Shown: piece after piece, positions 1 through 8,674 of the stretch | How positions within the stretch are numbered: the stretch's first letter is position 1 | Layout: each line of letters begins with the position of its first letter | From: an uncultured Lachnospiraceae bacterium | Lineage (GTDB): Bacteria > Bacillota > Clostridia > Lachnospirales > Lachnospiraceae | Direction: 5' to 3' | Length of the DNA: 33,638 nucleotides | Assembly: GCA_946618155.1 (NCBI GenBank) | Contig: CAMOKZ010000003.1 | Span: forward strand, 1-33,638 | Translations under genes and position numbers: made by a program | Notes under the pieces: generated by a model | Seen by the model: the letters and a program-made list of their open reading frames with translations, nothing else | Told to the model about the DNA's origin: nothing | Database searches by the model: none

Positions 1-1058
1 GGCAGCGCCATGGTGATGCCCTCTCCGGAATAGCCGCCGCCGGTCAGGGAAGTGACCCAGCAGTTGGACGGGTTCGTGGCATAATCGGCAAAGTTGTTCA
101 CGATGGTGGAAATGGTCTTGTTGTTGTCCTTGCGCAGGGTGACCCAGCCGTAGTCCTTCGCGCTGATGACGGGATCCGTCTCGGCCTCGTCGATCGTCCA
201 GCCGTCCTCGACCAGAACGCTGACCGGGACCGGAAGCACATAGAGCGCGCCGTCAAAGTCTACCGTGAAGGAGGTAAGATCATCGCCGAGCGCCTCGGGA
301 CGCGCGTAGGCCGCGACCGCCTCGGGGACCTCGTCGTTCGCTTCACCGGTCACAAAGCCCTCGGGCACGACGAAGTTGCGGATCTCCACGTCCTCCAGGA
401 CGCCGGACTCGGTGCCGACCTTCAGTTCGACCCTCTTGTCGTAATCCATCTCGTAGGTCACCGAGGTGTAGTAATCCCCTTCGTAGACATCCGTCGCGTC
501 GCCGTATGCGGCGTAAATGTCATCCAGAGTGGAGACGCCGCGGGTGATGCCGCCGGGAAGCACGGTATCCAGACCCTTTCCGGGTTCTACATAGAAGGCT
601 TCGATCTCGAGGCCGGCCACCACGCACTCCTCCATCGGAAGGGTGTTGATGTCAAAGTTGATCACATAGGCCGTCGCCTTGTCGGCGGAGAAGCCGTTCT
701 TCTTCTCTGCCGTCACCATCGCGTACTGCCTCGGGGCAAGGTCCTCAGTCTCCTCAAGGGTCCAGCCCTTCGCCTTGAACTCATCAACGGTCATCGGGAA
801 GGCGTAGGTCTCCCCGTCCACCAGACAGGTAAAATCATAGAGCTCGCTGCCGGCCAGCGCGTCCGCGCCGCCCTCTGCCGGTGCCGCCGCTTCCGTTCCG
901 GGTTCCACTGCCTCGGCCGGTTCCTCCGCCGGGGCCGGTTCCTCGACCTGGGCCGGCTGCGGTGCGCCGAAACTCGTCACCTGCTCAGCCATGGCGCCCT
1001 GCGCCATGAGGGCTGCGGCAAGAAGCATACCTGCTGCTGCGTATATTCTCTTTCTCAT
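1..1058 (-). CDS. secreted protein with two tandem repeats, function unknown (3' end outside window)
   Basis: I do not recognise the family. The readable part is 352 codons with no stop before the window edge, so the C-terminus is missing. Residues 1-25 form a signal peptide: a basic MRKR start, an Ala/Leu/Met-rich core and an AMA|EQ cleavage site; there is no lipobox Cys. Residues 34-70 are a Pro/Glu/Ala-rich linker. Two related blocks follow, at about 73-170 and 263-352; both carry a pattern of Asp-Gly, Tyr, Leu/Phe-Pro, then GWT..E, and both then have a stretch ending near a Gly-rich turn. Between them a segment (about 171-260) has alternating Tyr/Asp beta-like sequence. The start at 1058 is supported by AAAGGAGAG eight bases upstream. 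The gene follows parC but has its own promoter. The protein is probably exported and either wall-associated or soluble; any role is unknown. Confidence 0.8.
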   Translation of the reverse strand, partial: MRKRIYAAAGMLLAAALMAQGAMAEQVTSFGAPQPAQVEEPAPAEEPAEAVEPGTEAAAPAEGGADALAGSELYDFTCLVDGETYAFPMTVDEFKAKGWTLEETEDLAPRQYAMVTAEKKNGFSADKATAYVINFDINTLPMEECVVAGLEIEAFYVEPGKGLDTVLPGGITRGVSTLDDIYAAYGDATDVYEGDYYTSVTYEMDYDKRVELKVGTESGVLEDVEIRNFVVPEGFVTGEANDEVPEAVAAYARPEALGDDLTSFTVDFDGALYVLPVPVSVLVEDGWTIDEAETDPVISAKDYGWVTLRKDNNKTISTIVNNFADYATNPSNCWVTSLTGGGYSGEGITMAL

Positions 1059-1112
1059 GTTGACTCTCCTTTCGCACTGCCGCCAGCTGCGGCGCCTTTA
1101 CCCAACAAAGCC

Positions 1113-1142
1113 ATTATAGCGCATTCCCGGAAAATCTATCTA
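1113..1142 (-). promoter_or_regulatory. sigma-A-type promoter of the secreted repeat protein
   Basis: A perfect -10 TATAAT lies at 1118-1113 on the minus strand. TAGATA at 1142-1137 is a 4/6 match to the -35 consensus with an 18-base spacer. It sits between the parC stop and the start at 1058, which suggests this gene is transcribed separately from the topoisomerase genes. I see no convincing terminator between parC and this promoter. Confidence 0.55.
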
Positions 1143-1183
1143 CAAAAAAGCCCATTTTTAAGAAAATCATTATGAATTATCCA

Positions 1184-3421
1184 TCATTTCGGACGGCTTC
1201 CGCGGGTCGCGCGGCTCCCGGTCCGCAGCTTCGCCAGCTCTACGGTCTTTGCCCCCACCGTGGCGCAGGCGCCCGGGTCTGCGGCAAGGTCATAGACGGC
1301 GCTGAGGGCGTCTCCCGAGGTCAGCCGGATGCCCTGCACCCCGACCGCGGTCTTCTTCTTGACCGGGATATCGGCAACGGAAAGCTTTAAGAGATAACCG
1401 TTCTTCGTCTCCAGCACGACCTGCCCTTCTTCCCCGGAAAGCGGGAGGATGGACAGCACTTTGTCGCCGTCCTGGAGCTTCGCGGCAGCGATGGTCTTTC
1501 TCGTCAGGGCAAACTCCGACGGCTCCACCCGCTTGACAAAGCCCATCTTCGTCGCGAACAGCAGGACCTGCCCCTCCAGGGCGTCCGACCGGAAGATGGC
1601 GACGATGCTCTCCTGGGCGCTGTCATAGTTGCACAGGTTGTCGACCGGCGTGCCCTTGTCCCGGAATTTGCCGAAGGGGATGGCCGAGACCTTAAGCAGG
1701 TGCTGCCTGCCCACGTCGGTGTAGACGCACAGCACCGAGCTGTTCATGCAGTGCAGGATAAGGCGGCACTCCGACTCGGCGGCCTCCCGGTTGCGCTCGA
1801 AGACGGTCTCATCCACCGCGCGCACATACCCGAAGCGATCCATCAGCACCACGACCGGGAAATCCTCCGGCTCCTCCTCGCGGATGACGGCCTGGGCCGC
1901 ATTCTCGATGCCGGTGCGCCTCGGGCGGCCGAATTCCTTCTTGATCTGCTTTAAGTCCCTGACGATGACCGCCGCCATGGAGCTGTAATTGTCCAGGATA
2001 TCCTGGTAGCGGTCGATCTTCTTCAGCGTCTCCTCGTGCTCCTTGATCAGGGCTTCCATCTCGAGGCCGATCAGCTTGGCCAGGCGCATCTCCAGGATCG
2101 CGTCCGCCTGCACCTCGGTGAAGCGGAGCTTCGCGGCCAGCCTGCGGGATTTCTCCGTCTTGAATTTGATGTCGTCGGTGATGCCCCGGATGAGGCAGTC
2201 CCGCACCTGCTTCTGGCTGCGGCTGCCGCGCAGGATCTCGATGATCAGGTCGATGACGTCCACCGCCCGGATCAGGCCCTCCTGCACCTCGCTCTTTTTC
2301 CTCTCCCGCTCCAGCAGGGTGCGGTACTTGCGCGTCGCCACCTCGAACTGGAAATCGATGTGATGCTCCAGCACGGAGCGGAGGCTTAAGGTCTCCGGTT
2401 TCCCGTCGGCCACCGCCAGCATGTTCACGCCGAAGGTGTCCTCCAGCCTCGTCTTTTTATAGAGGAGATTCTTCAGGTTCTCCACGTCTGCGCCTTTGCG
2501 CAGCTCAAGCACGATTCGGATGCCGTCCTTGGAGGACTGGTTCGAGATATCCGTAATGTCCGGCGCCTGCCTGGACTCGGCCAGGGCGGCGATGTCGCTC
2601 ATGAACTTGCCGATGTTCGCGCCGAGCATGGTGTAGGGGATCTCGGTGATGACCAGGCGCGTCTTCCCGCCCTTGACCTCTTCCGTCTCCACGCGGCCGC
2701 GCACCCGGATCTTGCCGGTGCCGGTCTGATAGATCTGCGCCAGCTCGTCCTTGTTTGTCACGATGCCGCCGGTGGGGAAATCCGGTCCGGGGATGAGGGT
2801 AAACAGCTCTTCGTCGGAGATGTCCCCCTTCTCGATCATGGCGACGACCGCGTCGATGACCTCGCCCAGGTTGTGCGGCGGGATGCTCGTGACCATACCG
2901 ACCGCGATGCCCTCCGAGCCGTTGACCAGCAGGTTCGGGAACCTGGCCGGCAGCACCAGCGGCTCCTTCTCCGTCTCGTCAAAGTTCGGGCCGAAGTCCA
3001 CGACGTCCTTGTCCAGGTCCGCCAGGAACATATCCTCGGTGATCTTCTCCAGCCTTGCCTCCGTGTAACGCATCGCGGCAGCCCCGTCGCCCTCGATGGA
3101 GCCGAAGTTGCCGTGGCCGTCCACCAGCGGAACGCCCATCTTGAAATCCTGGGTCAGCACCACCAGCGCGCCGTAGATCGAGCTGTCCCCGTGGGGATGG
3201 TATTTACCCATCGTGTCGCCCACGATTCTCGCACTCTTCCGGTAAGGCTTGTCGTGCCGGATGCCCAGCTCATGCATATCGTAGAGCGTGCGCCTCTGCA
3301 CGGGCTTTAAGCCGTCCCGCACATCGGGCAGCGCGCGGGAAACGATGACGCTCATCGCGTAATCGATATAGGACTTCTGCATGATCTCGGAATATTCTGT
3401 CCGGATGATCTTTTCTTCCAT
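1184..3421 (-). CDS. parC: DNA topoisomerase IV-type subunit A (type IIA, GyrA/ParC family)
   Basis: This is the breakage-reunion subunit of a type IIA topoisomerase, which passes one duplex through another to decatenate or relax DNA; it pairs with the ATPase subunit just upstream. From Met at 3421 it is 745 aa. The winged-helix region holds [10 protein letters not shown] and the catalytic AMRYTE motif (Tyr about 119). The C-terminal beta-pinwheel is present, with a degenerate repeat in place of the classic GyrA box (QRRGGKG), which favours ParC over GyrA. In the quinolone pocket Ser is kept (about 80), but the usual acidic residue four positions on is Gly (about 84). An upstream ATG at 3448 would overlap parE by 8 bases and has no ribosome site; the ATG at 3421 has AGAAGGG, so I chose it. 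The gene is tightly packed behind parE. A divergent gyrA cannot be fully excluded from sequence alone. Confidence 0.9.
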   Translation of the reverse strand: MEEKIIRTEYSEIMQKSYIDYAMSVIVSRALPDVRDGLKPVQRRTLYDMHELGIRHDKPYRKSARIVGDTMGKYHPHGDSSIYGALVVLTQDFKMGVPLVDGHGNFGSIEGDGAAAMRYTEARLEKITEDMFLADLDKDVVDFGPNFDETEKEPLVLPARFPNLLVNGSEGIAVGMVTSIPPHNLGEVIDAVVAMIEKGDISDEELFTLIPGPDFPTGGIVTNKDELAQIYQTGTGKIRVRGRVETEEVKGGKTRLVITEIPYTMLGANIGKFMSDIAALAESRQAPDITDISNQSSKDGIRIVLELRKGADVENLKNLLYKKTRLEDTFGVNMLAVADGKPETLSLRSVLEHHIDFQFEVATRKYRTLLERERKKSEVQEGLIRAVDVIDLIIEILRGSRSQKQVRDCLIRGITDDIKFKTEKSRRLAAKLRFTEVQADAILEMRLAKLIGLEMEALIKEHEETLKKIDRYQDILDNYSSMAAVIVRDLKQIKKEFGRPRRTGIENAAQAVIREEEPEDFPVVVLMDRFGYVRAVDETVFERNREAAESECRLILHCMNSSVLCVYTDVGRQHLLKVSAIPFGKFRDKGTPVDNLCNYDSAQESIVAIFRSDALEGQVLLFATKMGFVKRVEPSEFALTRKTIAAAKLQDGDKVLSILPLSGEEGQVVLETKNGYLLKLSVADIPVKKKTAVGVQGIRLTSGDALSAVYDLAADPGACATVGAKTVELAKLRTGSRATRGSRPK

Positions 3422-3440
3422 ACCCCTGTCCCTTCTTCTC

Positions 3441-5363
3441 TCAGACATCCAGCAGCGCGTCCTGCGCGTGCTCGTAAATGAACGCCCTGCGCGGCGGCAC
3501 GTCGTTGCCCATCAGCATCTCCGTCACATCGGAGGCCATGCGGGCATCCTCGATCTCCACCCGCTTTAATACGCGGGTCTCGGGATTGAGCGTCGTCTCC
3601 CACAGCTGCTGCGCGTCCATCTCGCCAAGGCCCTTATACCGCTGCAGGGTAAAGGAGCCGCGGTGGGTCTTCCGGTATTTTTCCAGGGCCGCGTCGTCGT
3701 AGAGGTACTCTTCCTTGCCTCTGGACGGAATGGCCTTGTAGAGCGGCGGCATCGCGATATAGACATGCCCCTCGTAGATCAGCTCCGGCATGAACCGGTA
3801 GAACAGCGTGAGCAGCAGCGTGCTGATGTGGGCGCCGTCCACGTCGGCATCCGCCATGATCACGATCTTGTCGTAGCGGAGCTTCGAAATGTCAAAGTCA
3901 TTGCCGTAGCCCTCGGAGAAACCGCAGCCGAAGGCGTTGATCATCGTCTTGATCTCCGCATTGGCCAGGACCTTGTCGATGCTGGCCTTCTCCACGTTCA
4001 GGATCTTGCCGCGGATCGGCAGGATGGCCTGGGTATTGCGGTCCCTCGCCATCTTGGCGGAGCCGCCGGCGGAATCACCCTCGACGATAAAGATCTCGCA
4101 CTTCGACGCGACCCGGCTCTCGCAGTTGGCCAGCTTGCCGTTGCTGTCGAAGGAGTACTTCGGCTTGGTCAGCAGGTTGGTCCGCACCCTCTCCTCGGTC
4201 CGGCGGATCTTCGCCGCGCGCTCCGCGCAGGAGAGGACCTGCTTTAATGTCTCCAGGTTCTTGTCGAAGAAAAGGACCACTTCCTCGGAGGTGACCTTGG
4301 CCACGGCCCGGGCCGCGTCCTGGTTATCCAGCTTGGTCTTGGTCTGTCCCTCAAAGCTGGGGTCCGGATGGCGGATGGAGATGACGGCGGTCATGCCGTT
4401 GCGCACGTCCGCGCCGGTATAGTTGGGATCCTTCTCCTTGAGGATGCCCAGCTCCCTCGCGTAGGAATTCATCACCTGGGTGAAGGCGGTCTTGAAGCCG
4501 GTCAGATGGGTGCCGCCCTCCGCATTGTAGATATTGTTGCAGAAGCCCAGCACGCTCTCGTGGAACTCGTTGACGTACTGGAAGGCGCACTCCACGACGA
4601 TGCCCTCGCTGCTGCCCGTAAAGTAGACGGGCGGCGTGACGGCCTCGTTGGTCTTATTCAGGTCCCGGATGAAGCCGATGATTCCGTCCGGCTCATGGAA
4701 CTCGCTGCGGACGGCCGGCGTCTGCCTGCGGTCCTCAAAGATAATGGTCAGGGTCGGGTTGAGGTACGCGGTCTCGTGCAGGCGGCTGGAAATGTCCCCC
4801 GCCGAAAAGCGCACGGTCTCAAAGATCTCGGGATCAGGCAGGAAGCGGACCCTGGTGCCGGTCTTTCTCGTCTTGCCGAGGGTGGGAAGCTTTCCGTTCT
4901 CGAGGGCGAGCACGGGGGTTCCCCGCTCATAGCGGTCGTGCCAGATCTGTCCGTCCCGGGAGATCTCCACATCCAGCCACGTGGAAAGCGCGTTCACCAC
5001 CGAGGAGCCCACGCCGTGCAGGCCGCCGCTGGTCTTGTAGACGGTGTCGTCGAATTTGCCGCCCGCGTGCAGGGTCGTAAAGACCAGCCGCTCCGCCGGC
5101 ATGCCTTTCTCGTGCATGCCCACCGGGATGCCGCGGCCGTCGTCCTCCACCAGGGCGGTCCCGTCCGCCTCCAGCGCCACGAAGATGCGGCTGCAGAAAC
5201 CGGCCAGATGCTCGTCGACGGCGTTGTCCACGATCTCATAGACCAGATGGTTAAGACCCTTCCGGGATGTGCTTCCGATATACATGCCGGGCCTTCTGCG
5301 TACCGCCTCAAGGCCCTCCAGCACCGTTATGCTCTTCTCGTCATACGTCCTGCTTTTTGCCAT
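3441..5363 (-). CDS. parE: DNA topoisomerase IV-type subunit B (ATPase, GyrB/ParE family)
   Basis: This ATPase subunit partners the ParC-type protein downstream. From the chosen start it is 640 aa, a length that fits ParE and Gram-positive GyrB. The GHKL ATPase has EIVDNAVDE (catalytic Glu about 43), DDGRGIP (about 74-80) and GGLHGVGSS (about 113-121). The TOPRIM domain has EGDSAGG (Glu about 428) and the metal-binding DADVDG (about 505-510). The C-terminal QRYKGLGEM motif is present. A longer frame reaches an ATG at 5462, but its extra 33 residues are Arg/Ala-rich shadow sequence inside topB; MAKSRTYDEK at 5363 is the normal family N-terminus and has GAAGGA just upstream. The gene overlaps the end of topB by 23 bases, which indicates translational coupling. 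Confidence 0.92.
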   Translation of the reverse strand: MAKSRTYDEKSITVLEGLEAVRRRPGMYIGSTSRKGLNHLVYEIVDNAVDEHLAGFCSRIFVALEADGTALVEDDGRGIPVGMHEKGMPAERLVFTTLHAGGKFDDTVYKTSGGLHGVGSSVVNALSTWLDVEISRDGQIWHDRYERGTPVLALENGKLPTLGKTRKTGTRVRFLPDPEIFETVRFSAGDISSRLHETAYLNPTLTIIFEDRRQTPAVRSEFHEPDGIIGFIRDLNKTNEAVTPPVYFTGSSEGIVVECAFQYVNEFHESVLGFCNNIYNAEGGTHLTGFKTAFTQVMNSYARELGILKEKDPNYTGADVRNGMTAVISIRHPDPSFEGQTKTKLDNQDAARAVAKVTSEEVVLFFDKNLETLKQVLSCAERAAKIRRTEERVRTNLLTKPKYSFDSNGKLANCESRVASKCEIFIVEGDSAGGSAKMARDRNTQAILPIRGKILNVEKASIDKVLANAEIKTMINAFGCGFSEGYGNDFDISKLRYDKIVIMADADVDGAHISTLLLTLFYRFMPELIYEGHVYIAMPPLYKAIPSRGKEEYLYDDAALEKYRKTHRGSFTLQRYKGLGEMDAQQLWETTLNPETRVLKRVEIEDARMASDVTEMLMGNDVPPRRAFIYEHAQDALLDV

Positions 5364-7443
5364 TTGTCCTTCGTCTTCCTCCGGCAGCGCCGCTGCCGCT
5401 TCCCTTCTTATAGTACTGCGCCGACGCGGCGAACGCGGTGCGCAAGCTTGCCTGGTTGCCAAGCCCCATCACGGCGCTGGTCCGTCTGCGGATAAACCCG
5501 TCCAGTTTATCCCGGTATTCCCCCGGCGTGATCTCTCCCTGCGCCACATAGGTCAGTCCCTTCTCCCAGCTGGCCGTCAGGTCAGGGTTCAGGAGCTGGC
5601 GCAGCGACGAGTCCACCACGTCGTAGATCATCTCGCCCATCTGGGTGGGCGTCAGGATCTGTGTTTTCTTATTCAGCTGAAGATAGCCGATGGAGACCAG
5701 CTTCTTCAGGATCTCCGCCCGGGTCGCGCTGGTCCCGATCCCGCTTCCCCGGATCTGCTCGCGCAGCTGCTCGTCCTCGATCAGCTGCCCGGCGTTCTCC
5801 ATGGCCAGGATCATGGAACCTGAGCTGTAGCGCTTGGGCGGCGTCGTCTCCCCTTCCTTGATGAAAAGGTCCGAGACGGGAAGCCGGCTTCCCTTGCGCA
5901 GCCGCGAGATGGCGGCGAGCAGCGCCTCGCTGTCGGCCCCTGCCGTCTCCCCGGCGCCCTCTTCCCCTTCGGGCTTTTCCTCCTCCGGGGATCCCTCCCC
6001 GGGTTTCGCGCCGGCCGCGCCCTGTCCCGGGCGCTTTGCCGCCTTCAGGTATCCCTCCTCCAGAAGGACCCGGAGGCTGGTGAAGAATTTTTCCTTCCCG
6101 ATCTGCGTGATCAGGCTTACCTTCAGGTAAACGGCGGGCGGCAGGAAAATGCCGAGGAACCGCCGCACGATCAGGTCATAGACGCCCTTTGACCGGGGCG
6201 AAAGGGAACCTAAGGCCTGGAACCCCTGTCCCGTCGGGATGATCGCGTAGTGGTCCGTGATCTGCTTGTCGTCCGTGTACCGGGTCTTCCCGATCTTCTT
6301 CCACTCCTCGCCGGAGAGGATCTCCGCGGCGATCTGCGCCGCCGGTCCGTAGCTCTTCAGCCCGCCCAGGTTCCTGCCGATCTCCTTCGCGACGGCGCTC
6401 GAGAGCACCCTCGCGTCCGTACGGGGATAGGTGACCAGCTTCTTCTCGTACAGCTCCTGCACCACGCGCAGGGTCTCGTCCGGGCTGATCCTGAACATCT
6501 TCGAGCAGTCATTCTGCAGCTCAGCCAGGTTGTAGAGCAGCGGCGGGTTTTTCTTTTCCTTCTTTTTCTCCGCTGAGACCACGACGGCCTCGAAGGGATC
6601 CGTCCCCTTCAGGCTCTCGATCATGGCCGCGGCGTCCTTTTTCTCTTTGAAGCCGTTCTCCTTATAGAGGAGCGGCGACTGGTAATAGGCCGAGCCTTCC
6701 ACCGCGCGGAACTCGCCCTCGATGGGCGTTCCTAAAGCGTCGAGACGGCACAGGACCCGGTAGAAGGGCTGCTTGACGAACCCGCGGATCTCCCGCTCGC
6801 GCCGCACCACCATGCCCAGCACGCAGGTCATCACCCGGCCGACGGAGATCACGCAGTAGCGCATGCCCAGGAATCCGGACACAGTATCCCCGTATTTTAA
6901 GGTGAGCAGCCGGGAAAAGTTGATCCCCATCAGATAGTCTTCCTGGGCGCGCAGATAAGCGGCCGCAGCCAGGTCGTCGTAGGCGGAGAGATCCTTCGCC
7001 TCCGCGATTCCGCGCAGAATCTCCTCCCTGGTCTGGGAGTCGATCCACACCCGCTTCTGGACCTTGCCCGTCACGTGGGCCTCCTGGGCGACGAGCCGGT
7101 AAATGTACTCGCCTTCCCGCCCCGAGTCGGTGCATACGTAGATCACGTCAACGTCACCCCGAAGAAGCAGGCCTTTGACGATACTGAACTGTTTTTTGAC
7201 GGAAGGGATCACTTCATACAGAAAGGTGTCCGGAATAAAAGGAAGTGTCTGCAGGCTCCAGCGTTTGAGCTTCGGGTCATAGACCTCGGGATAGCTCATC
7301 GTGATCAGATGTCCGACGCACCAGGTCACCACGTACCGTTCCGATTCCTGGTACCCGTCGCGCCGTTCGAAGGATTCGCCGAGCGCGGCGGCAAATTCCA
7401 TCGCCACGCTCGGTTTCTCAGCAATGAAGAGAGATTTCCCCAT
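5341..7443 (-). CDS. topB: DNA topoisomerase III (type IA)
   Basis: This enzyme cuts one strand through a 5'-phosphotyrosine and acts on single-stranded or catenated substrates such as replication and recombination intermediates. It is 700 aa. The TOPRIM domain opens with IAEKPS (Glu9) and has TDSGREGE (105-112); Gly in place of the second Asp is usual for Bacillus-type TopB. The catalytic motif is TYPRTD with Tyr339. The motif usually written GRVQTPTL reads GRVMTCVL (202-209), a divergence from the textbook enzyme. There is an acidic, low-complexity insert (Gly/Glu/Ala/Pro) at about 480-520, and I see no C-terminal zinc fingers. GGAG precedes the ATG at 7443 by about six bases. It lies 39 bases after asd and overlaps parE by 23 bases, so the three topoisomerase genes probably share an mRNA. 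No mobile-element neighbours are visible, although related topB genes often occur on integrative elements. Confidence 0.92.
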   Translation of the reverse strand: MGKSLFIAEKPSVAMEFAAALGESFERRDGYQESERYVVTWCVGHLITMSYPEVYDPKLKRWSLQTLPFIPDTFLYEVIPSVKKQFSIVKGLLLRGDVDVIYVCTDSGREGEYIYRLVAQEAHVTGKVQKRVWIDSQTREEILRGIAEAKDLSAYDDLAAAAYLRAQEDYLMGINFSRLLTLKYGDTVSGFLGMRYCVISVGRVMTCVLGMVVRREREIRGFVKQPFYRVLCRLDALGTPIEGEFRAVEGSAYYQSPLLYKENGFKEKKDAAAMIESLKGTDPFEAVVVSAEKKKEKKNPPLLYNLAELQNDCSKMFRISPDETLRVVQELYEKKLVTYPRTDARVLSSAVAKEIGRNLGGLKSYGPAAQIAAEILSGEEWKKIGKTRYTDDKQITDHYAIIPTGQGFQALGSLSPRSKGVYDLIVRRFLGIFLPPAVYLKVSLITQIGKEKFFTSLRVLLEEGYLKAAKRPGQGAAGAKPGEGSPEEEKPEGEEGAGETAGADSEALLAAISRLRKGSRLPVSDLFIKEGETTPPKRYSSGSMILAMENAGQLIEDEQLREQIRGSGIGTSATRAEILKKLVSIGYLQLNKKTQILTPTQMGEMIYDVVDSSLRQLLNPDLTASWEKGLTYVAQGEITPGEYRDKLDGFIRRRTSAVMGLGNQASLRTAFAASAQYYKKGSGSGAAGGRRRTNGKKQDV

Positions 7444-7482
7444 TCATATCTCCAATTCAGGTTTTTCTTAGTCAGCCCCGAA

Positions 7483-8568
7483 TCACTTTTCCGCGATATA
7501 GCCCAGGCTGACCAGCGTCTCGGCACAGAGCACCGCGCCGCCGGCGGCCCCGCGGAGGGTATTGTGGGCGAGACCGATGAATTTATAATCGTAGATGCTG
7601 TCTTCGCGGAGGCGTCCGATGCTGACCGCCATGCCGCCCTCGAGATCCACATCCAGCGCGACCTGCGGCCTGTTCTCTTCCTCCATCACATGGATGAACT
7701 GCTTCGGCGCGCTCGGAAGCTCTTTCTCCTGCGGGATCCCGCGGTAAGTGCGGAGGCACTCCTTGAGCTCCTCCAGCGTCGGTTTCTTTCTGAACTTAAC
7801 AAAAACGGCAGCCGTATGCCCGTTCAGCACGGGGATGCGGACGCACTGGCAGGTGATCTTCGGCTCTTCGGCCGGTACGATCTGTCCGTCCTCGACTCTG
7901 CCCAGGATGCGGAGCGGCTCTTTCTCGCTCTTCTCCTCCTCGCCGCCGATAAAGGGAATGACGTTCCCCACCATCTCCGGCCAGTCCTTGAAGGTCTTGC
8001 CGGCACCGGAGATCGCCTGGTAGGTGGTCACCACCACCTCCACGGGCTCAAAGCGGCGCCATGCAGCCAGCGCGGGGGCGTAGCCCTGAATGGAGCAGTT
8101 GGGCTTGACCGCGATAAAGCCGCGCTTCGTGCCGAGGCGCTTCTTCTGCGCTTCGATCACGGCAAAGTGGTCCGCGTTGACCTCCGGGATGACCATCGGC
8201 ACATCCGGCGTCCAGCGGTGCGCGCTGTTGTTGGAAACCACGGGCGTCTCCGTCTTCGCGTACGCTTCCTCGATGGCGCGGATCTCGTCCTTGGTCATGT
8301 CGACGGCGGAAAAGACGAAATCGACCTGCGCCGCGACGGCTTCCACTTCATTGACATTCAGCACGCGCATTCCGCGTACCTGCTCCGGCATGGGCACATC
8401 CATCTTCCAGCGGCCGCCCACGGCCTCCTCATAGGTCTTTCCCGCGCTCCTGGGGCTTGCGGCCAGGGCTGCGATCTCAAACCACGGATGCTGCGCCAGC
8501 AGGGTGACAAAACGCTGTCCCACCATGCCGGTCGCGCCAAGAATTCCTACTTTCAGCTTTCGGTCCAT
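7483..8568 (-). CDS. asd: aspartate-semialdehyde dehydrogenase
   Basis: It reduces aspartyl phosphate to aspartate semialdehyde with NADPH, the branch point to lysine/diaminopimelate, threonine and methionine; it is cytoplasmic. It is 361 aa from the chosen start. The nucleotide-binding motif GATGMVGQR is at 11-19, the catalytic Cys158 is in KPNCSIQG, and the substrate region RIPVLNGHTA follows. The longer type, with KPNCS in place of the E. coli pattern, resembles the archaeal/fungal-like branch. An upstream ATG at 8610 adds 14 residues with no family support, while ATG 8568 has GGAGGAAG at good spacing. It has its own promoter overlapping the argH end and heads the run into topB-parE-parC. 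Combining amino-acid and topoisomerase genes in one transcript is inferred from spacing only. Confidence 0.94.
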   Translation of the reverse strand: MDRKLKVGILGATGMVGQRFVTLLAQHPWFEIAALAASPRSAGKTYEEAVGGRWKMDVPMPEQVRGMRVLNVNEVEAVAAQVDFVFSAVDMTKDEIRAIEEAYAKTETPVVSNNSAHRWTPDVPMVIPEVNADHFAVIEAQKKRLGTKRGFIAVKPNCSIQGYAPALAAWRRFEPVEVVVTTYQAISGAGKTFKDWPEMVGNVIPFIGGEEEKSEKEPLRILGRVEDGQIVPAEEPKITCQCVRIPVLNGHTAAVFVKFRKKPTLEELKECLRTYRGIPQEKELPSAPKQFIHVMEEENRPQVALDVDLEGGMAVSIGRLREDSIYDYKFIGLAHNTLRGAAGGAVLCAETLVSLGYIAEK

Positions 8569-8631
8569 TTTTTCTTCCTCCGCTCTAGAGGGAAACGATA
8601 TTCCACTCAATCAGACACTTGTCGCTGGCAA

Positions 8632-8674
8632 ACTATATTCAACTTACCTTACGCTTCGAACCTTTGTTTGTCAA
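8632..8674 (-). promoter_or_regulatory. promoter region of asd (two overlapping candidates)
   Basis: The first candidate has a perfect -35 TTGACA at 8674-8669, a 17-base spacer and a weak -10 TAAGGT at 8651-8646. The second has TTCGAA at 8660-8655, a 17-base spacer and a strong -10 TATAGT at 8637-8632. I cannot tell which one is used. The TTGACA contains the TGA stop codon of argH. Confidence 0.5.

Noticed and set aside
1140-1183. Terminator just after parC
   Set aside because: AAAA-TGGGC-TTTT is only a weak A/T stem; not convincing as an intrinsic terminator.
4368-5495. Plus-strand open frame opposite parE
   Set aside because: Antisense of conserved ATPase and transducer domains; no independent support.
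8569-8670. Lysine riboswitch upstream of asd
   Set aside because: The gap is about 100 bases, far too short, and shows no multi-helix junction pattern.
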